A stretch of DNA of 64,000 nucleotides, from NCBI GenBank assembly GCA_964412815.1, contig CAYPQF010000034.1, positions 1 through 64,000 on the forward strand. The letters run 5' to 3'. Below the pieces are notes generated by a model, which made no database searches, had not been told where the DNA came from, and worked only from the letters and a program-made list of their open reading frames with translations. Shown here in pieces: positions 50,693-59,545 of this stretch. The stretch comes from JAOAFZ01 sp964412815. Lineage in GTDB: Bacteria > Patescibacteriota > Microgenomatia > UBA1406 > GWC2-37-13. A program made the position numbers and the translations under genes. The first letter of the stretch is position 1; every line of letters begins with the position of its first letter.

Positions 50693-53068
50693 ATGGATAA
50701 CAAAACGCAGAAGCTGTATCACGAGACACTTGCTTCGTTTGAACTTTTTCTCTCCAACGCTCCTGTGGGCTTTGCAATAGTCAATACTGAGTTCAGGTTT
50801 GTAAAAATAAACAAAATGCTGGCCGAGATCATCTATAATCGAACCGTAGATGAACACATCGGGAAGACAGTAGAAGATGTAATCGGGAGGGACTACTGGT
50901 CTCGGCTGGAAAAGTATTACAAGAATGCCTTACGCGGCGTGACTTCATACAATGTTGAGATCACCGGAACTACCAGAGGTTCATTTGTCTCTCTTCTGTT
51001 ATCGTTTTACCCGCTCCGCATGAACAAGGAGATTATCGGCGTGGGCGTGATTGCAAGTAATGTTACCAAGCAGAAACTGGCTGAGCAACAGGCTGAATCA
51101 TATCGCAAACGACTTGCAATTGCTCAAAAAACCGGCCGCGTGGGAGTATATGAATGGGATATTGTCAGTAACACCACCTGGTGGTCAGATGAAGAGTATA
51201 CCCTGCTCGGAGTATCTAAAAAAGAGTTTGACCCAAAAAACAGACATCAGTGGAGCACGCATGTCCTCGAAGAAGACAAAATGAGCATCTTCAAAAAGTA
51301 TGATATTCAGGATTATTCCAAGGTCAAAGATATTAATGTACAATTCCGGGTACTGCGCCCGGATGGTACCATCCGATGGATCGACGGCAAAAGCTCTGTA
51401 GTCAAGGATCGCGATGGAAATCCGGTCAAAGTAATCGGAGTCAACTACGATATCACCTCAGAAAAAAACCGCCAGTTATCTTCTCAGTTTATTGCCCGAG
51501 CCAGTAAAATCCTCTCAGAATCACTCGACTACCGAAAGACACTGAACAAAGTAGCGACCATTGCCGTTCCTGATATGGCCGACTGGTGCACGGTGGATAT
51601 GTTTGATGAAGAGGGAGAACTACAACTGGTTGCACTCGCGCACAAAGATCCGAAAAAGGTAAAGCTCGGGTATCAGTCCCGTACCGATTTTCCGGTTGAT
51701 ATGTCTCAAAACGCAGGTCTGCCGAAGGTTTTAAAAGAAGGAGTAACCGAGTTTTATCCACTGATTACTACCGAGATGATTGATGCGTCCGACGGGCCAC
51801 AAAAGGCAAAAGACATGTTGCGCAAAATGGGACTGACCTCGATGATTATCGTCCCGATTAAGTCAAAAGGAAAGGTGCTGGGGGCTATTTCCCTGGTAAC
51901 CTCGGAATCGCGTCGACAGTTTACGACACTCGAAGTACAGATCGCCGAACAGCTGGCAGTACACGCATCGCTGGCAATCGAAAGCTCACGGCTCTATGAC
52001 ACGGTATTGCAGGAGCGGGAACGCTTAAACCAAATTATCGAAAGTGTCCCCGGTGTAGTCTGGGAAGCCTGGGGGGAACCGGATAAACCGGATCAGTCTA
52101 TTAACTACGTCAGTAAGTATGTAGAACAGATGTTGGGTTACTCTGTAGATGAGTGGACTTTGACCCCGCACTTCTGGAGTTCCATAGTGCACCCCGATGA
52201 TCGGGAACGAGCGCAGCAAACAGCGGCTGCTCACTTTAAAAAAGGAGGAAACGGGACCAACCGGTTTCGCTGGATCTGTAAGGACGGCAGTGTTATCTGG
52301 GTTGAGTCCCGATCAGCGATTGTGTCCGACTCGGAGGGAAATCCCATTGGGATGCGTGGTGTGACCATGGATATCACCCAGCGGATGCTGGCGGAACGTC
52401 GCAAAGATGAGTTTATCAGTATGGCCAGTCATGAACTGAAAACTCCAATCACCAGTATCAAAGTTTTTAACCAGTTACTGGAAAAGAAATTTAAAGACGA
52501 TCCTGCCGCACAAAAATATCTCAGTCGCATGTCCCGGCAGATTGATAAATTGACCAATCTGGTAGAAGACCTACTTGATATGTCAAAGATTCAGACGGGC
52601 AAACTTGCCCTTCGCAAAGAGCCATTTGCTCTGTATCAGCTGGTACAGGAAGTAGTAGAAACCATGCGTGTAACCAACGACCGTTCGATATACTTAAATG
52701 GGAAGACAGATAAACTGGTAGAAGCAGATTATGACCGGATCGGTCAGGTTCTGATAAACCTGATCTCCAACGCGATTAAGTACTCGCCAAACAAAAAAGA
52801 AGTTGAAGTTGTTGTCGCTGCAACAGATTCTGAGATTACCATTACCGTAACAGATCATGGTGTGGGAATTCCCCCCGAGCATCATGATCATATTTTCGGC
52901 AGGTTCTACCGGGTTTACGAAGAAGATGACAAAACTTTTCCGGGTCTGGGTATCGGACTGTACATATCGCAACAGATAATCACTCGCCATAATGGCAGAA
53001 TGTGGTTTACCAGCAAACCAGGGTCTGGCTCCTCATTCTATTTTACGTTACCGGTATATGCTCACTAA
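50693..53068 (+). CDS. PAS-PAS-GAF-PAS histidine kinase, cytosolic
   Basis: 791 residues from ATG 50693; TATAAT (50668-50673) lies between this and the earlier ATG at 50651, which is therefore unlikely. PAS ~8-125, PAS with PAC ~135-255, GAF ~275-430 (M-I-I-V-P-I-K-S-K-G-K-V-L-G-A-I), PAS ~445-570, HisKA with phosphoacceptor His in S-M-A-S-H-E-L-K-T-P, HATPase with N-L-I-S-N-A-I-K-Y-S, D-H-G-V-G-I and G-L-G-I-G-L-Y-I. No membrane segments: senses an internal signal. The receiver gene follows by one base. Confidence 0.93.
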   Translation: MDNKTQKLYHETLASFELFLSNAPVGFAIVNTEFRFVKINKMLAEIIYNRTVDEHIGKTVEDVIGRDYWSRLEKYYKNALRGVTSYNVEITGTTRGSFVSLLLSFYPLRMNKEIIGVGVIASNVTKQKLAEQQAESYRKRLAIAQKTGRVGVYEWDIVSNTTWWSDEEYTLLGVSKKEFDPKNRHQWSTHVLEEDKMSIFKKYDIQDYSKVKDINVQFRVLRPDGTIRWIDGKSSVVKDRDGNPVKVIGVNYDITSEKNRQLSSQFIARASKILSESLDYRKTLNKVATIAVPDMADWCTVDMFDEEGELQLVALAHKDPKKVKLGYQSRTDFPVDMSQNAGLPKVLKEGVTEFYPLITTEMIDASDGPQKAKDMLRKMGLTSMIIVPIKSKGKVLGAISLVTSESRRQFTTLEVQIAEQLAVHASLAIESSRLYDTVLQERERLNQIIESVPGVVWEAWGEPDKPDQSINYVSKYVEQMLGYSVDEWTLTPHFWSSIVHPDDRERAQQTAAAHFKKGGNGTNRFRWICKDGSVIWVESRSAIVSDSEGNPIGMRGVTMDITQRMLAERRKDEFISMASHELKTPITSIKVFNQLLEKKFKDDPAAQKYLSRMSRQIDKLTNLVEDLLDMSKIQTGKLALRKEPFALYQLVQEVVETMRVTNDRSIYLNGKTDKLVEADYDRIGQVLINLISNAIKYSPNKKEVEVVVAATDSEITITVTDHGVGIPPEHHDHIFGRFYRVYEEDDKTFPGLGIGLYISQQIITRHNGRMWFTSKPGSGSSFYFTLPVYAH

Positions 53069-53069
53069 T

Positions 53070-53423
53070 ATGAAAAAAGTCATGATTGTCGAAGACGATG
53101 AAGGCATAATGGAAGCCATGCAGGCAGCATTTGAGATGGAAGGCTACGAAACGCTCGCACTAACCAATGCGAAACACGTAATGACACATATTGCCGAATG
53201 GAAGCCGGATATTATTATTCTTGACTACCTGCTGTCCGGAATGAACGGAAAAGAAATCTGTGCCGAGATCAAGACCTCTGATACCACCTCAACAATCCCG
53301 GTTATCATGCTCTCAGCTCATCCCAATGCTAAAAATGAAATTGGGACCTGTGCTGATGCCTTTATGCCGAAGCCCTTTGATCTGTTTGATCTGATTCACC
53401 GGGCGGATGCATTAATCAGATAA
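53070..53423 (+). CDS. Single-domain response regulator
   Basis: 117 residues: one receiver domain. Acidic pair in V-E-D-D-E, phosphoacceptor Asp in I-I-L-D-Y-L-L-S-G-M-N-G, Ser/Thr in M-L-S-A-H and Lys in M-P-K-P-F. No output domain. Starts one base after the kinase stop, so it is the cognate receiver; phosphotransfer to another protein or direct binding must deliver the output. Confidence 0.92.
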   Translation: MKKVMIVEDDEGIMEAMQAAFEMEGYETLALTNAKHVMTHIAEWKPDIIILDYLLSGMNGKEICAEIKTSDTTSTIPVIMLSAHPNAKNEIGTCADAFMPKPFDLFDLIHRADALIR

Positions 53424-53467
53424 CCTGGCGTATCTCAAGAAATCCGGTACAATAGAGGTACCGCTTT

Positions 53468-55492
53468 ATGAAATTCATACACCGGGTACCAGCTACCGCA
53501 CTCTTCCTTGCAGCAGCAGTTGGTATGATTTTGTTTGGGATCTTCATGAACTGGCACACCTATACCACTCTGTACGATCCCGTCTACATTCGTGATCACT
53601 ACGATCATTCACAGTGGAAAATTCCCAAAAGTATCAGGCCTATTGATGATGCTACTCTCTACCAGGTTGCTGGCTATGATCTGGCTGCAAAGAATGAGTT
53701 TTATCAGGTTAATCCGGAGGTGCCTCCTCTGGGAAAGTACTTCTATGGCTGGTCAATTCTGCTCTTTGGAAATCCATTTGTTATTACCATTCCTCTTTTT
53801 ATTGCAACTGCTATTGTGTTTTTTGCGATCGGAAGAATCGTCTTTGACCGCGCGGTATATGCCGCAGCTGCAACCTTTATCTTTACTGCCGAACCTCTGA
53901 TTCTTGGCCAGCTGGGGGTTACCCTACTTGATTTACCGCAACTGTTTTTTCTGTTGCTGCACCTATATGCCATGCTGCTTCTTACCAACCTACAGCCACG
54001 CTGGCGGTACTGGAGTGCTCTTGTGGTGGCCGGGATTGCACTGGGAGGATTTTTATCAGTCAAGATAGGCTTTTTTGCTGCTGCACTGATTGCGGCAGAT
54101 CTGTTTCTCCTCTGGCGACTTCGCCAGCTACCAGTCATCTTGCTGATTGGTGCTATTGGAGTTGTAACCTACCTGGCAACCTATTCCGGATATCTGCTGG
54201 CAGGAAACAGTTTACGGGAGCTGCTTGCTTCGCAGAAGTGGATGCTCTCTTTTTATCTGGATTCTCCTTCAAATCCAATTATAGGAATGGTCATTCCCAT
54301 GCTTCTCTTTGGAACGAACAAAGGCTGGTGGCCGGACGCAGTCTGGGAGCGGGTGGAAAACTGGACCATCTTCTGGCCAATCTTTGCCGCAGCCCCGTTT
54401 GTACTGCTCAGAAATAAGAAATGGTCAGCCGTGGTATCCCGTCCTGCGTACCAGTATCTGGCAGTGTTTCTTATCGCCATGACAGCCTGTCTGGCGGTGG
54501 TTCCCTTGTTCGCCCGGTACCTGATCCTCCTGCTCCCCATTCTGATTATTCCCTTTACCGTGATTCTCTTGCGAGTCAGGTTTTGGGTACGGGCACTGCT
54601 AGTCAGCCTGATTGTGATACATACCGCGCTCTTTCTCCAGCCTGCTGTCTGGAAAGCCGCAGACTCGGTGGAAGCAACCTGGGAACAGAGTACTTATAAG
54701 GAGTTGTACTCGTATCTTGATCTGCCGTTCCGTGAAACTGTTTCCCGCGACGCATTCTGGCGTTTTATGCTGGATATGGAGTCTGATCTTCGGATGGAAA
54801 AAAAGGTCGTCGATGTAACTATTCCGTATACCTGGCCCTGGCAACAGACAGTAGACGGTATCGTAGAAGTGGTCTATTACACCGATCTGGGAGAGTTCAG
54901 ACAACAAAAAGATATAGTCTTTATAAAGGAAAACGGTGCGTGGCGAGTGCGCTGGAGCTATGACCTTGCACTGGAGGGACTACGGCCGGACAGTACCATC
55001 GTGGGAGAAGAAACTCCAGGGCGCTACGGGACCGTTCGCTCCCGAACAGGGACCGTGGTCTCATCCGGTGGAACCCGCCCGTTCTTCCGTATACTGCCAC
55101 AAGAGATACGCAGTGACCGTGATGTACAGGAACAGGTATCGCAACTGACCGGTATCGCCGTGCATGACATCGAGTTTGCCTACCTGGCAAATCATCCTTC
55201 CGACTGGCCCGTCGATATCGGCTTCCTTGACGCCACCCTGTCTGCCACCATTCTTGACTCACTTCAGCTTCAGCCCGGTGTAAAAGTTGAACAGCGACCC
55301 ACACGGGTACTCAACATCCCCGAAGGAAGCACTACAGATGCCATTTTACTGTTACAAGGGCGGGTACAGGATCTGCGAAGCACCATTGATCCAATACCTG
55401 CCGGAAGACTTATCCTGCGGCAACCGGACGGGTCTCAACGGATTCTGGTAGAACAGACTGGACAGGATGGTGAAGACGCGGTGCTCGATTAA
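53468..55492 (+). CDS. GT39-like membrane glycosyltransferase with external C-terminal domain
   Basis: 674 residues. ~10 membrane segments in residues 10-400. The first loop carries the acidic D-D-A-T-L-Y-Q-V-A-G-Y-D and E-V-P-P-L-G-K-Y of dolichyl-phosphate mannosyltransferase-like (GT-C) enzymes. The last ~260 residues are soluble: a W-x-x-S-T-Y-x-E-L-Y-S-Y domain similar to NTF2/penicillin-binding-protein dimerisation type sequences (V-x-I-P-Y-T-W-P-W...F-I-K-E-N-G-A-W-R-V-R-W). Acceptor unknown. Confidence 0.78.
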   Translation: MKFIHRVPATALFLAAAVGMILFGIFMNWHTYTTLYDPVYIRDHYDHSQWKIPKSIRPIDDATLYQVAGYDLAAKNEFYQVNPEVPPLGKYFYGWSILLFGNPFVITIPLFIATAIVFFAIGRIVFDRAVYAAAATFIFTAEPLILGQLGVTLLDLPQLFFLLLHLYAMLLLTNLQPRWRYWSALVVAGIALGGFLSVKIGFFAAALIAADLFLLWRLRQLPVILLIGAIGVVTYLATYSGYLLAGNSLRELLASQKWMLSFYLDSPSNPIIGMVIPMLLFGTNKGWWPDAVWERVENWTIFWPIFAAAPFVLLRNKKWSAVVSRPAYQYLAVFLIAMTACLAVVPLFARYLILLLPILIIPFTVILLRVRFWVRALLVSLIVIHTALFLQPAVWKAADSVEATWEQSTYKELYSYLDLPFRETVSRDAFWRFMLDMESDLRMEKKVVDVTIPYTWPWQQTVDGIVEVVYYTDLGEFRQQKDIVFIKENGAWRVRWSYDLALEGLRPDSTIVGEETPGRYGTVRSRTGTVVSSGGTRPFFRILPQEIRSDRDVQEQVSQLTGIAVHDIEFAYLANHPSDWPVDIGFLDATLSATILDSLQLQPGVKVEQRPTRVLNIPEGSTTDAILLLQGRVQDLRSTIDPIPAGRLILRQPDGSQRILVEQTGQDGEDAVLD

Positions 55493-56289
55493 TACAGCAG
55501 CGGCAAAGAAAACGGCTTGAGCAGAGCAGCCGCGCGATCCAGATCAGCACGGGAGGCATCGGGAACACCTTCCAGTGGATAGCGGCCATACAACTCTTCC
55601 CATTTATGTTTGCCGTGCGTCCCATACGGTAACAACTCCAGACACTCCAGATTCTTCAATTGCTGAACAAAAGATCCCAGTTTTTTTAGATGTTCTTCCG
55701 CGTCAGTCAGCCCGGGAATCACCAGAAACCGGGTGCGAATCTGCTTATGAGTCCCAGAACGGGCATTGTATGAGGTAAGTTCCTGGTCTATATACCGGAT
55801 GTTATCCAGAATCATGGTATTTGTCGTTCCGGTAAGGCTGGTATGTGCCTGCTGATTCATATGTTTGATAGAGAGCATCCAGAGATCAACATATGGAATG
55901 AGTGTCTTGAGCACTGACTGGGAGGTAACTGAGCAGCTATCAATCGCCGTATGAACATCATGTTTTTTGAGCGCAATGAGTACTTCTCGTAAAAACACAT
56001 GCTGCACTGTTGGTTCTCCGCCACTAAACGTAACCCCTCCGGTGACAGGAGACTCAGGCAAATTCTTTCCGGGATTGCCCCAGTAAGCTTTATTCTTAAG
56101 AAGCACGGCTACCAGTTCCTCTACAGAGTATGGTTTCCCGTCAGTTTGCGAGGCGCAGTCAATATTATGACAGAACTTGCACCGTAGCGGACACCCTTGC
56201 AGGAATACCACGGTTCGTAATCCCGGACCATCCACTGCTCCCATGGTTTCGATCGAGTGTACGGTGCCGATAGTTGTTTTTATATTCAT
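55489..56289 (-). CDS. pflA: Pyruvate formate-lyase activating enzyme
   Basis: 266 residues, radical SAM: C-P-L-R-C-K-F-C-H-N (CxxxCxxC), D-G-P-G-L-R-T-V-V-F-L-Q-G before it, and G-G-V-T-F-S-G-G-E-P. Installs the glycyl radical on PflB, which lies 480 bases downstream on the same strand, but with a GC-rich gene inserted in opposite direction between them. TATAAT for this gene (56322-56327) overlaps TATACT of the opposing gene. Its stop overlaps the convergent glycosyltransferase by four bases. Confidence 0.95.
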   Translation of the reverse strand: MNIKTTIGTVHSIETMGAVDGPGLRTVVFLQGCPLRCKFCHNIDCASQTDGKPYSVEELVAVLLKNKAYWGNPGKNLPESPVTGGVTFSGGEPTVQHVFLREVLIALKKHDVHTAIDSCSVTSQSVLKTLIPYVDLWMLSIKHMNQQAHTSLTGTTNTMILDNIRYIDQELTSYNARSGTHKQIRTRFLVIPGLTDAEEHLKKLGSFVQQLKNLECLELLPYGTHGKHKWEELYGRYPLEGVPDASRADLDRAAALLKPFSLPLLY

Positions 56290-56358
56290 GTAATTTAACT
56301 AATTAGCCTCAATTTAGTACAATTATACTATAGGTTTCTGACTTGAGGGAGGTCCACC

Positions 56359-56691
56359 ATGACCACAGTCGAGCCGACTGAGGGTCCCGTCACAGACACG
56401 GCAAGCACGCTTCTCGGCGCTGGCATGCCGGCACCGCACACGGGCTTCGGCAGATGGGCGCGGCAGCGTCTGCTTCGTCTGCTGCAACTGTCCGGCCGCG
56501 CACTCGTTCGAGTGCTGCCCCACTGGCTTACCCGCAGATACACGTACGAGGAGCGGTGGAGCGACCCGCTCCACATTCTCGTAGTAGGTGGATCGGGGCT
56601 CAGTCTGGTACTCGTATTCGTCGGATACATCCTGTTCCTGATGGCCTCTGGCTATCTAGGCTCATGGATGCAGAGCATCGTCATGCCCTAA
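56359..56691 (+). CDS. GC-rich gene 7: small membrane protein between pflA and pflB
   Basis: 110 residues. A soluble N-terminal half with R-W-A-R-Q-R-L-L-R-L and other Arg-rich helical parts, one long membrane segment (~70-96, V-G-G-S-G-L-S-L-V-L-V-F-V-G-Y). GGGAGG lies seven bases before ATG. Promoter TATACT 56324-56329. Third positions G/C-rich. Own terminator with T tract. M-T-T at the start as in gene 11249, but no homology beyond that. Function unknown. Confidence 0.7.
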   Translation: MTTVEPTEGPVTDTASTLLGAGMPAPHTGFGRWARQRLLRLLQLSGRALVRVLPHWLTRRYTYEERWSDPLHILVVGGSGLSLVLVFVGYILFLMASGYLGSWMQSIVMP

Positions 56692-56742
56692 TTCACTCAT
56701 TCGATCAATGCTGATCACAGGCACCTCACAGAAAATCGCTTG

Positions 56743-56772
56743 GCCGGCAGAGCACATCTGCCGGCACTTTTT
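56743..56772 (+). terminator. Intrinsic terminator of GC-rich gene 7
   Basis: GCCGGCAGA/TCTGCCGGC, nine pairs with five-base loop, then ACTTTTTCTT. Confidence 0.8.
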
Positions 56773-56773
56773 C

Positions 56774-58990
56774 TTACATTCGCTCATGAAATGTTCTCTC
56801 GATTACTTCATCTTGCTGCTTTTTGCTTAACCGGTTAAATAAAACCGCATACCCGCTTACCCGAATGGTCAGTTGAGGATAGTTTTCAGGGTGCGCCTGT
56901 GCGTCTCTCAGCAGCTCACGGTTAAGAACATTTACGTTCAGATGATGTCCCCCTTTGCCGACAAAATACCCGTCCAGTAACTGACAGAGGTTCTGTTGTT
57001 GCTGCGGGACGGATTTACCGAGGGATGACGGAACAATCGAAAATGTGTTGGATATGCCGTCCTGGCAGGCACTATACGGTAGCTTGGCAACTGAATTCAA
57101 GGAGGCAAGAGCGCCATGTCTATCGCGTCCATGCATCGGGTTTGCCCCGGGGGCAAATGGGACGCCAGAGGCGCGTCCATCTGGTGTTGCTCCGGTCATC
57201 TGACCATAGACGACATTGGAAGTGATCGTTAAGACAGAGAGCGTATGGACGGCATCACGGTAGGTTTCATACCGTCGTAAAGCCGTACTGAACTCTGTCA
57301 CTACATCAATGGCAATCTGATCTACCCGGTCATCATCATTTCCGTACATCGGAAACTCACCGGAAATGTCATACCGTTCCGCTACCCCATGAGTATTCCA
57401 GACCGGCTTGACTGAAGCGTATTTAATTGCGCTCAGCGCATCTACCACTACGGACAATCCGGCAATTCCAAATGCCATATAGCGCTTTACTCGGGCATCA
57501 TGTAATGACATCTCGGCTGATTCATAGTTATACCGGTCGTGGCTGTAATGGATGACATTCATGATATTTACGTATCGTTCTGCTACCCAGTCAACCATCT
57601 GGACAAATCGTGGCCAGACTTCGTCAAAATTGAGCGTTTCCTGACGGTTTAGCGGCTCCAGACCTTCGATCAACGTATCGCCTCCTTCGTGGTGTCCGCT
57701 GAGTGGTTCTTCTTTGCCACCATTTATTCCCAGTAACAATACCTTGGCCAGATTACAGCGGGCGCCAAAAAACTGCATCTCTTTTCCCACTGCCATGCCG
57801 GATACACAGCACGCTATCGCGTAGTCATCGCCATAATACGGCTTCATCAGATCGTCATTTTCGTATTGAATAGAGCTGGATAAAATGGATTGCCGTGCAC
57901 AATACTCCTTCCATGGCTGGGGTAATCCGGCTCCCCACAATACCGTCAGGTTGGGTTCCGGCGCAGGACCCAGATTGGTAAGCGTATGCAGAAAGCGGTA
58001 CGCGGTTTTGGTTACCATATGACGCCCGTCAATACCCGTGCCGCCCAAAACCATGGTAACCCAGGTAGGATCGCCCGCAAACAGAGCCTCATACTCCGGT
58101 GGCCGGAGATGCCGGACAATCCGGCACTTAATCACAAAATCATCGACCATTTCCTGTATGTCCTGTTCTGTGTAACGCCCCGCGGCAAGATCTTTTTCGA
58201 AATAGATATCAAGAAATGTATCAATTCGCCCCATCGACATAGCAGCACCATCCTGCTCTTTGACTGCCGAGAGGTAGGCAAAGTACAACCACTGGACAGC
58301 TTCTTTACTATCTTCTGCCGGCCGGCTAATATCGTACCCGTACGAAGCAGCCATCTCTTTCATTTCCTGTAATGCGCGAATTTGTTCAGCTATTTCCCAC
58401 CGCAGATGCATATGCGCTTCGCTCATCTGACCGGGTATTTGAGACACTTGTTCGAGTTTATCTGTGAGCAGCGCGTCTATACCATACAACGCAACGCGCC
58501 GGTAGTCACCAATAATCCGTCCCCGGCCGTAGTTATCCGGCAACCCGGTAATCACATGTTTGGAGCGTAACAGACGCTGTTCTTTGGTATAGATCTTAAA
58601 GACGGCATCGTTATGTGTTAGTCGTACCCTGGTATAGATATCAACAATATCTTCGGGGATGGTATATCCAAATGCTTCGGCAGCTTTCTGGACCAGCTTG
58701 ATACCGCCGTTTGGCTTGATAGCTCGCTTCAGCGGTGCATCTGTCTGTAACCCGACGATTACTTCGTGATCTTTGTTGATATAGCCTGGAGCATGGCTGG
58801 TGATAGTCGATGGGGTGGAGACATCAAGGTCGAGAATACCTTTTTTCTGCTCTTCTTTCAGAAGGGTAAGTACCTGTGCCCAGAGCTTACGAGTACGCTC
58901 AGTTGCAGGAGCAAGAAATGTATCATCACCGTCATACGCGGTGTAATGGGTTTGAATGTAGGCGCGAACGTCGATGCTGGTCTTGTTCAT
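56774..58990 (-). CDS. pflB: Formate C-acetyltransferase (pyruvate formate-lyase)
   Basis: 738 residues from ATG 58990. Active-site cysteine pair in I-A-C-C-V-S-G-M and the glycyl radical site in T-I-R-V-S-G-Y-A-V near the C-terminus. Converts pyruvate and CoA to acetyl-CoA and formate without oxygen; needs PflA, encoded just downstream. Usual length (~750). Shows fermentative anaerobic carbon metabolism. Confidence 0.97.
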   Translation of the reverse strand: MNKTSIDVRAYIQTHYTAYDGDDTFLAPATERTRKLWAQVLTLLKEEQKKGILDLDVSTPSTITSHAPGYINKDHEVIVGLQTDAPLKRAIKPNGGIKLVQKAAEAFGYTIPEDIVDIYTRVRLTHNDAVFKIYTKEQRLLRSKHVITGLPDNYGRGRIIGDYRRVALYGIDALLTDKLEQVSQIPGQMSEAHMHLRWEIAEQIRALQEMKEMAASYGYDISRPAEDSKEAVQWLYFAYLSAVKEQDGAAMSMGRIDTFLDIYFEKDLAAGRYTEQDIQEMVDDFVIKCRIVRHLRPPEYEALFAGDPTWVTMVLGGTGIDGRHMVTKTAYRFLHTLTNLGPAPEPNLTVLWGAGLPQPWKEYCARQSILSSSIQYENDDLMKPYYGDDYAIACCVSGMAVGKEMQFFGARCNLAKVLLLGINGGKEEPLSGHHEGGDTLIEGLEPLNRQETLNFDEVWPRFVQMVDWVAERYVNIMNVIHYSHDRYNYESAEMSLHDARVKRYMAFGIAGLSVVVDALSAIKYASVKPVWNTHGVAERYDISGEFPMYGNDDDRVDQIAIDVVTEFSTALRRYETYRDAVHTLSVLTITSNVVYGQMTGATPDGRASGVPFAPGANPMHGRDRHGALASLNSVAKLPYSACQDGISNTFSIVPSSLGKSVPQQQQNLCQLLDGYFVGKGGHHLNVNVLNRELLRDAQAHPENYPQLTIRVSGYAVLFNRLSKKQQDEVIERTFHERM

Positions 58991-59041
58991 ATACAAAAAA
59001 ACTGTACTGCTATATTGGTCTTTTTGCACACAAAAAACATT

Positions 59042-59482
59042 TTATGCGGTCGGATAAGAGGAAGGCGTTACGGAATGGGGCACTGCTTCATCTACCGGGA
59101 CCGATTTCGGGTCCCGTCTTGGCCGGTTACGCTTATGACTAATACGAATAAACTTCTCTTCCAGACGGGTCAGTTCATCGTCAGAGAATGTTTCAAGATC
59201 GATCAATGCGTCTTTTGCTCCTCTGGTCGCGCGAATTAACTCATCCAGTTTTAAGTTAATCTGTTTTGAGTCACGATTTTGAGTGTTTTGAATCAGAAAC
59301 ACCATTAAGAAGGTCACAATAGTCGTCATGGTGTTGATCGCCAGCTGCCAGGTATTGGAGTAATTAAAGACTGGTCCCGTGACTGCCCACAATGCAATAA
59401 TTACTACGGCAGTTACGAATGTACGGGCATTGCCGACGATCTCAGATGTTTTTTTCGAAAATTTACGGAAAAGTTCATTCAT
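59042..59482 (-). CDS. Low-affinity iron permease family membrane protein
   Basis: 146 residues. Two membrane segments (~18-36 and ~48-67) with W-A-V-T-G-P-V-F-N-Y-S-N-T-W-Q-L and T-F-L-M-V-F-L-I-Q-N-T-Q-N-R-D, the signature of the low-affinity iron permease (Fet4-like) bacterial family, then a helical cytosolic tail. ATG 59482 follows TATAAT (59493-59498) by ten bases; the earlier ATG lies in the -10 box. Confidence 0.85.
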   Translation of the reverse strand: MNELFRKFSKKTSEIVGNARTFVTAVVIIALWAVTGPVFNYSNTWQLAINTMTTIVTFLMVFLIQNTQNRDSKQINLKLDELIRATRGAKDALIDLETFSDDELTRLEEKFIRISHKRNRPRRDPKSVPVDEAVPHSVTPSSYPTA

Positions 59483-59545
59483 AGAATAGTCCATTATATA
59501 AAACCGTACTCCAAAGATACAATAAAAAACTGGTTTTATCCGGTA

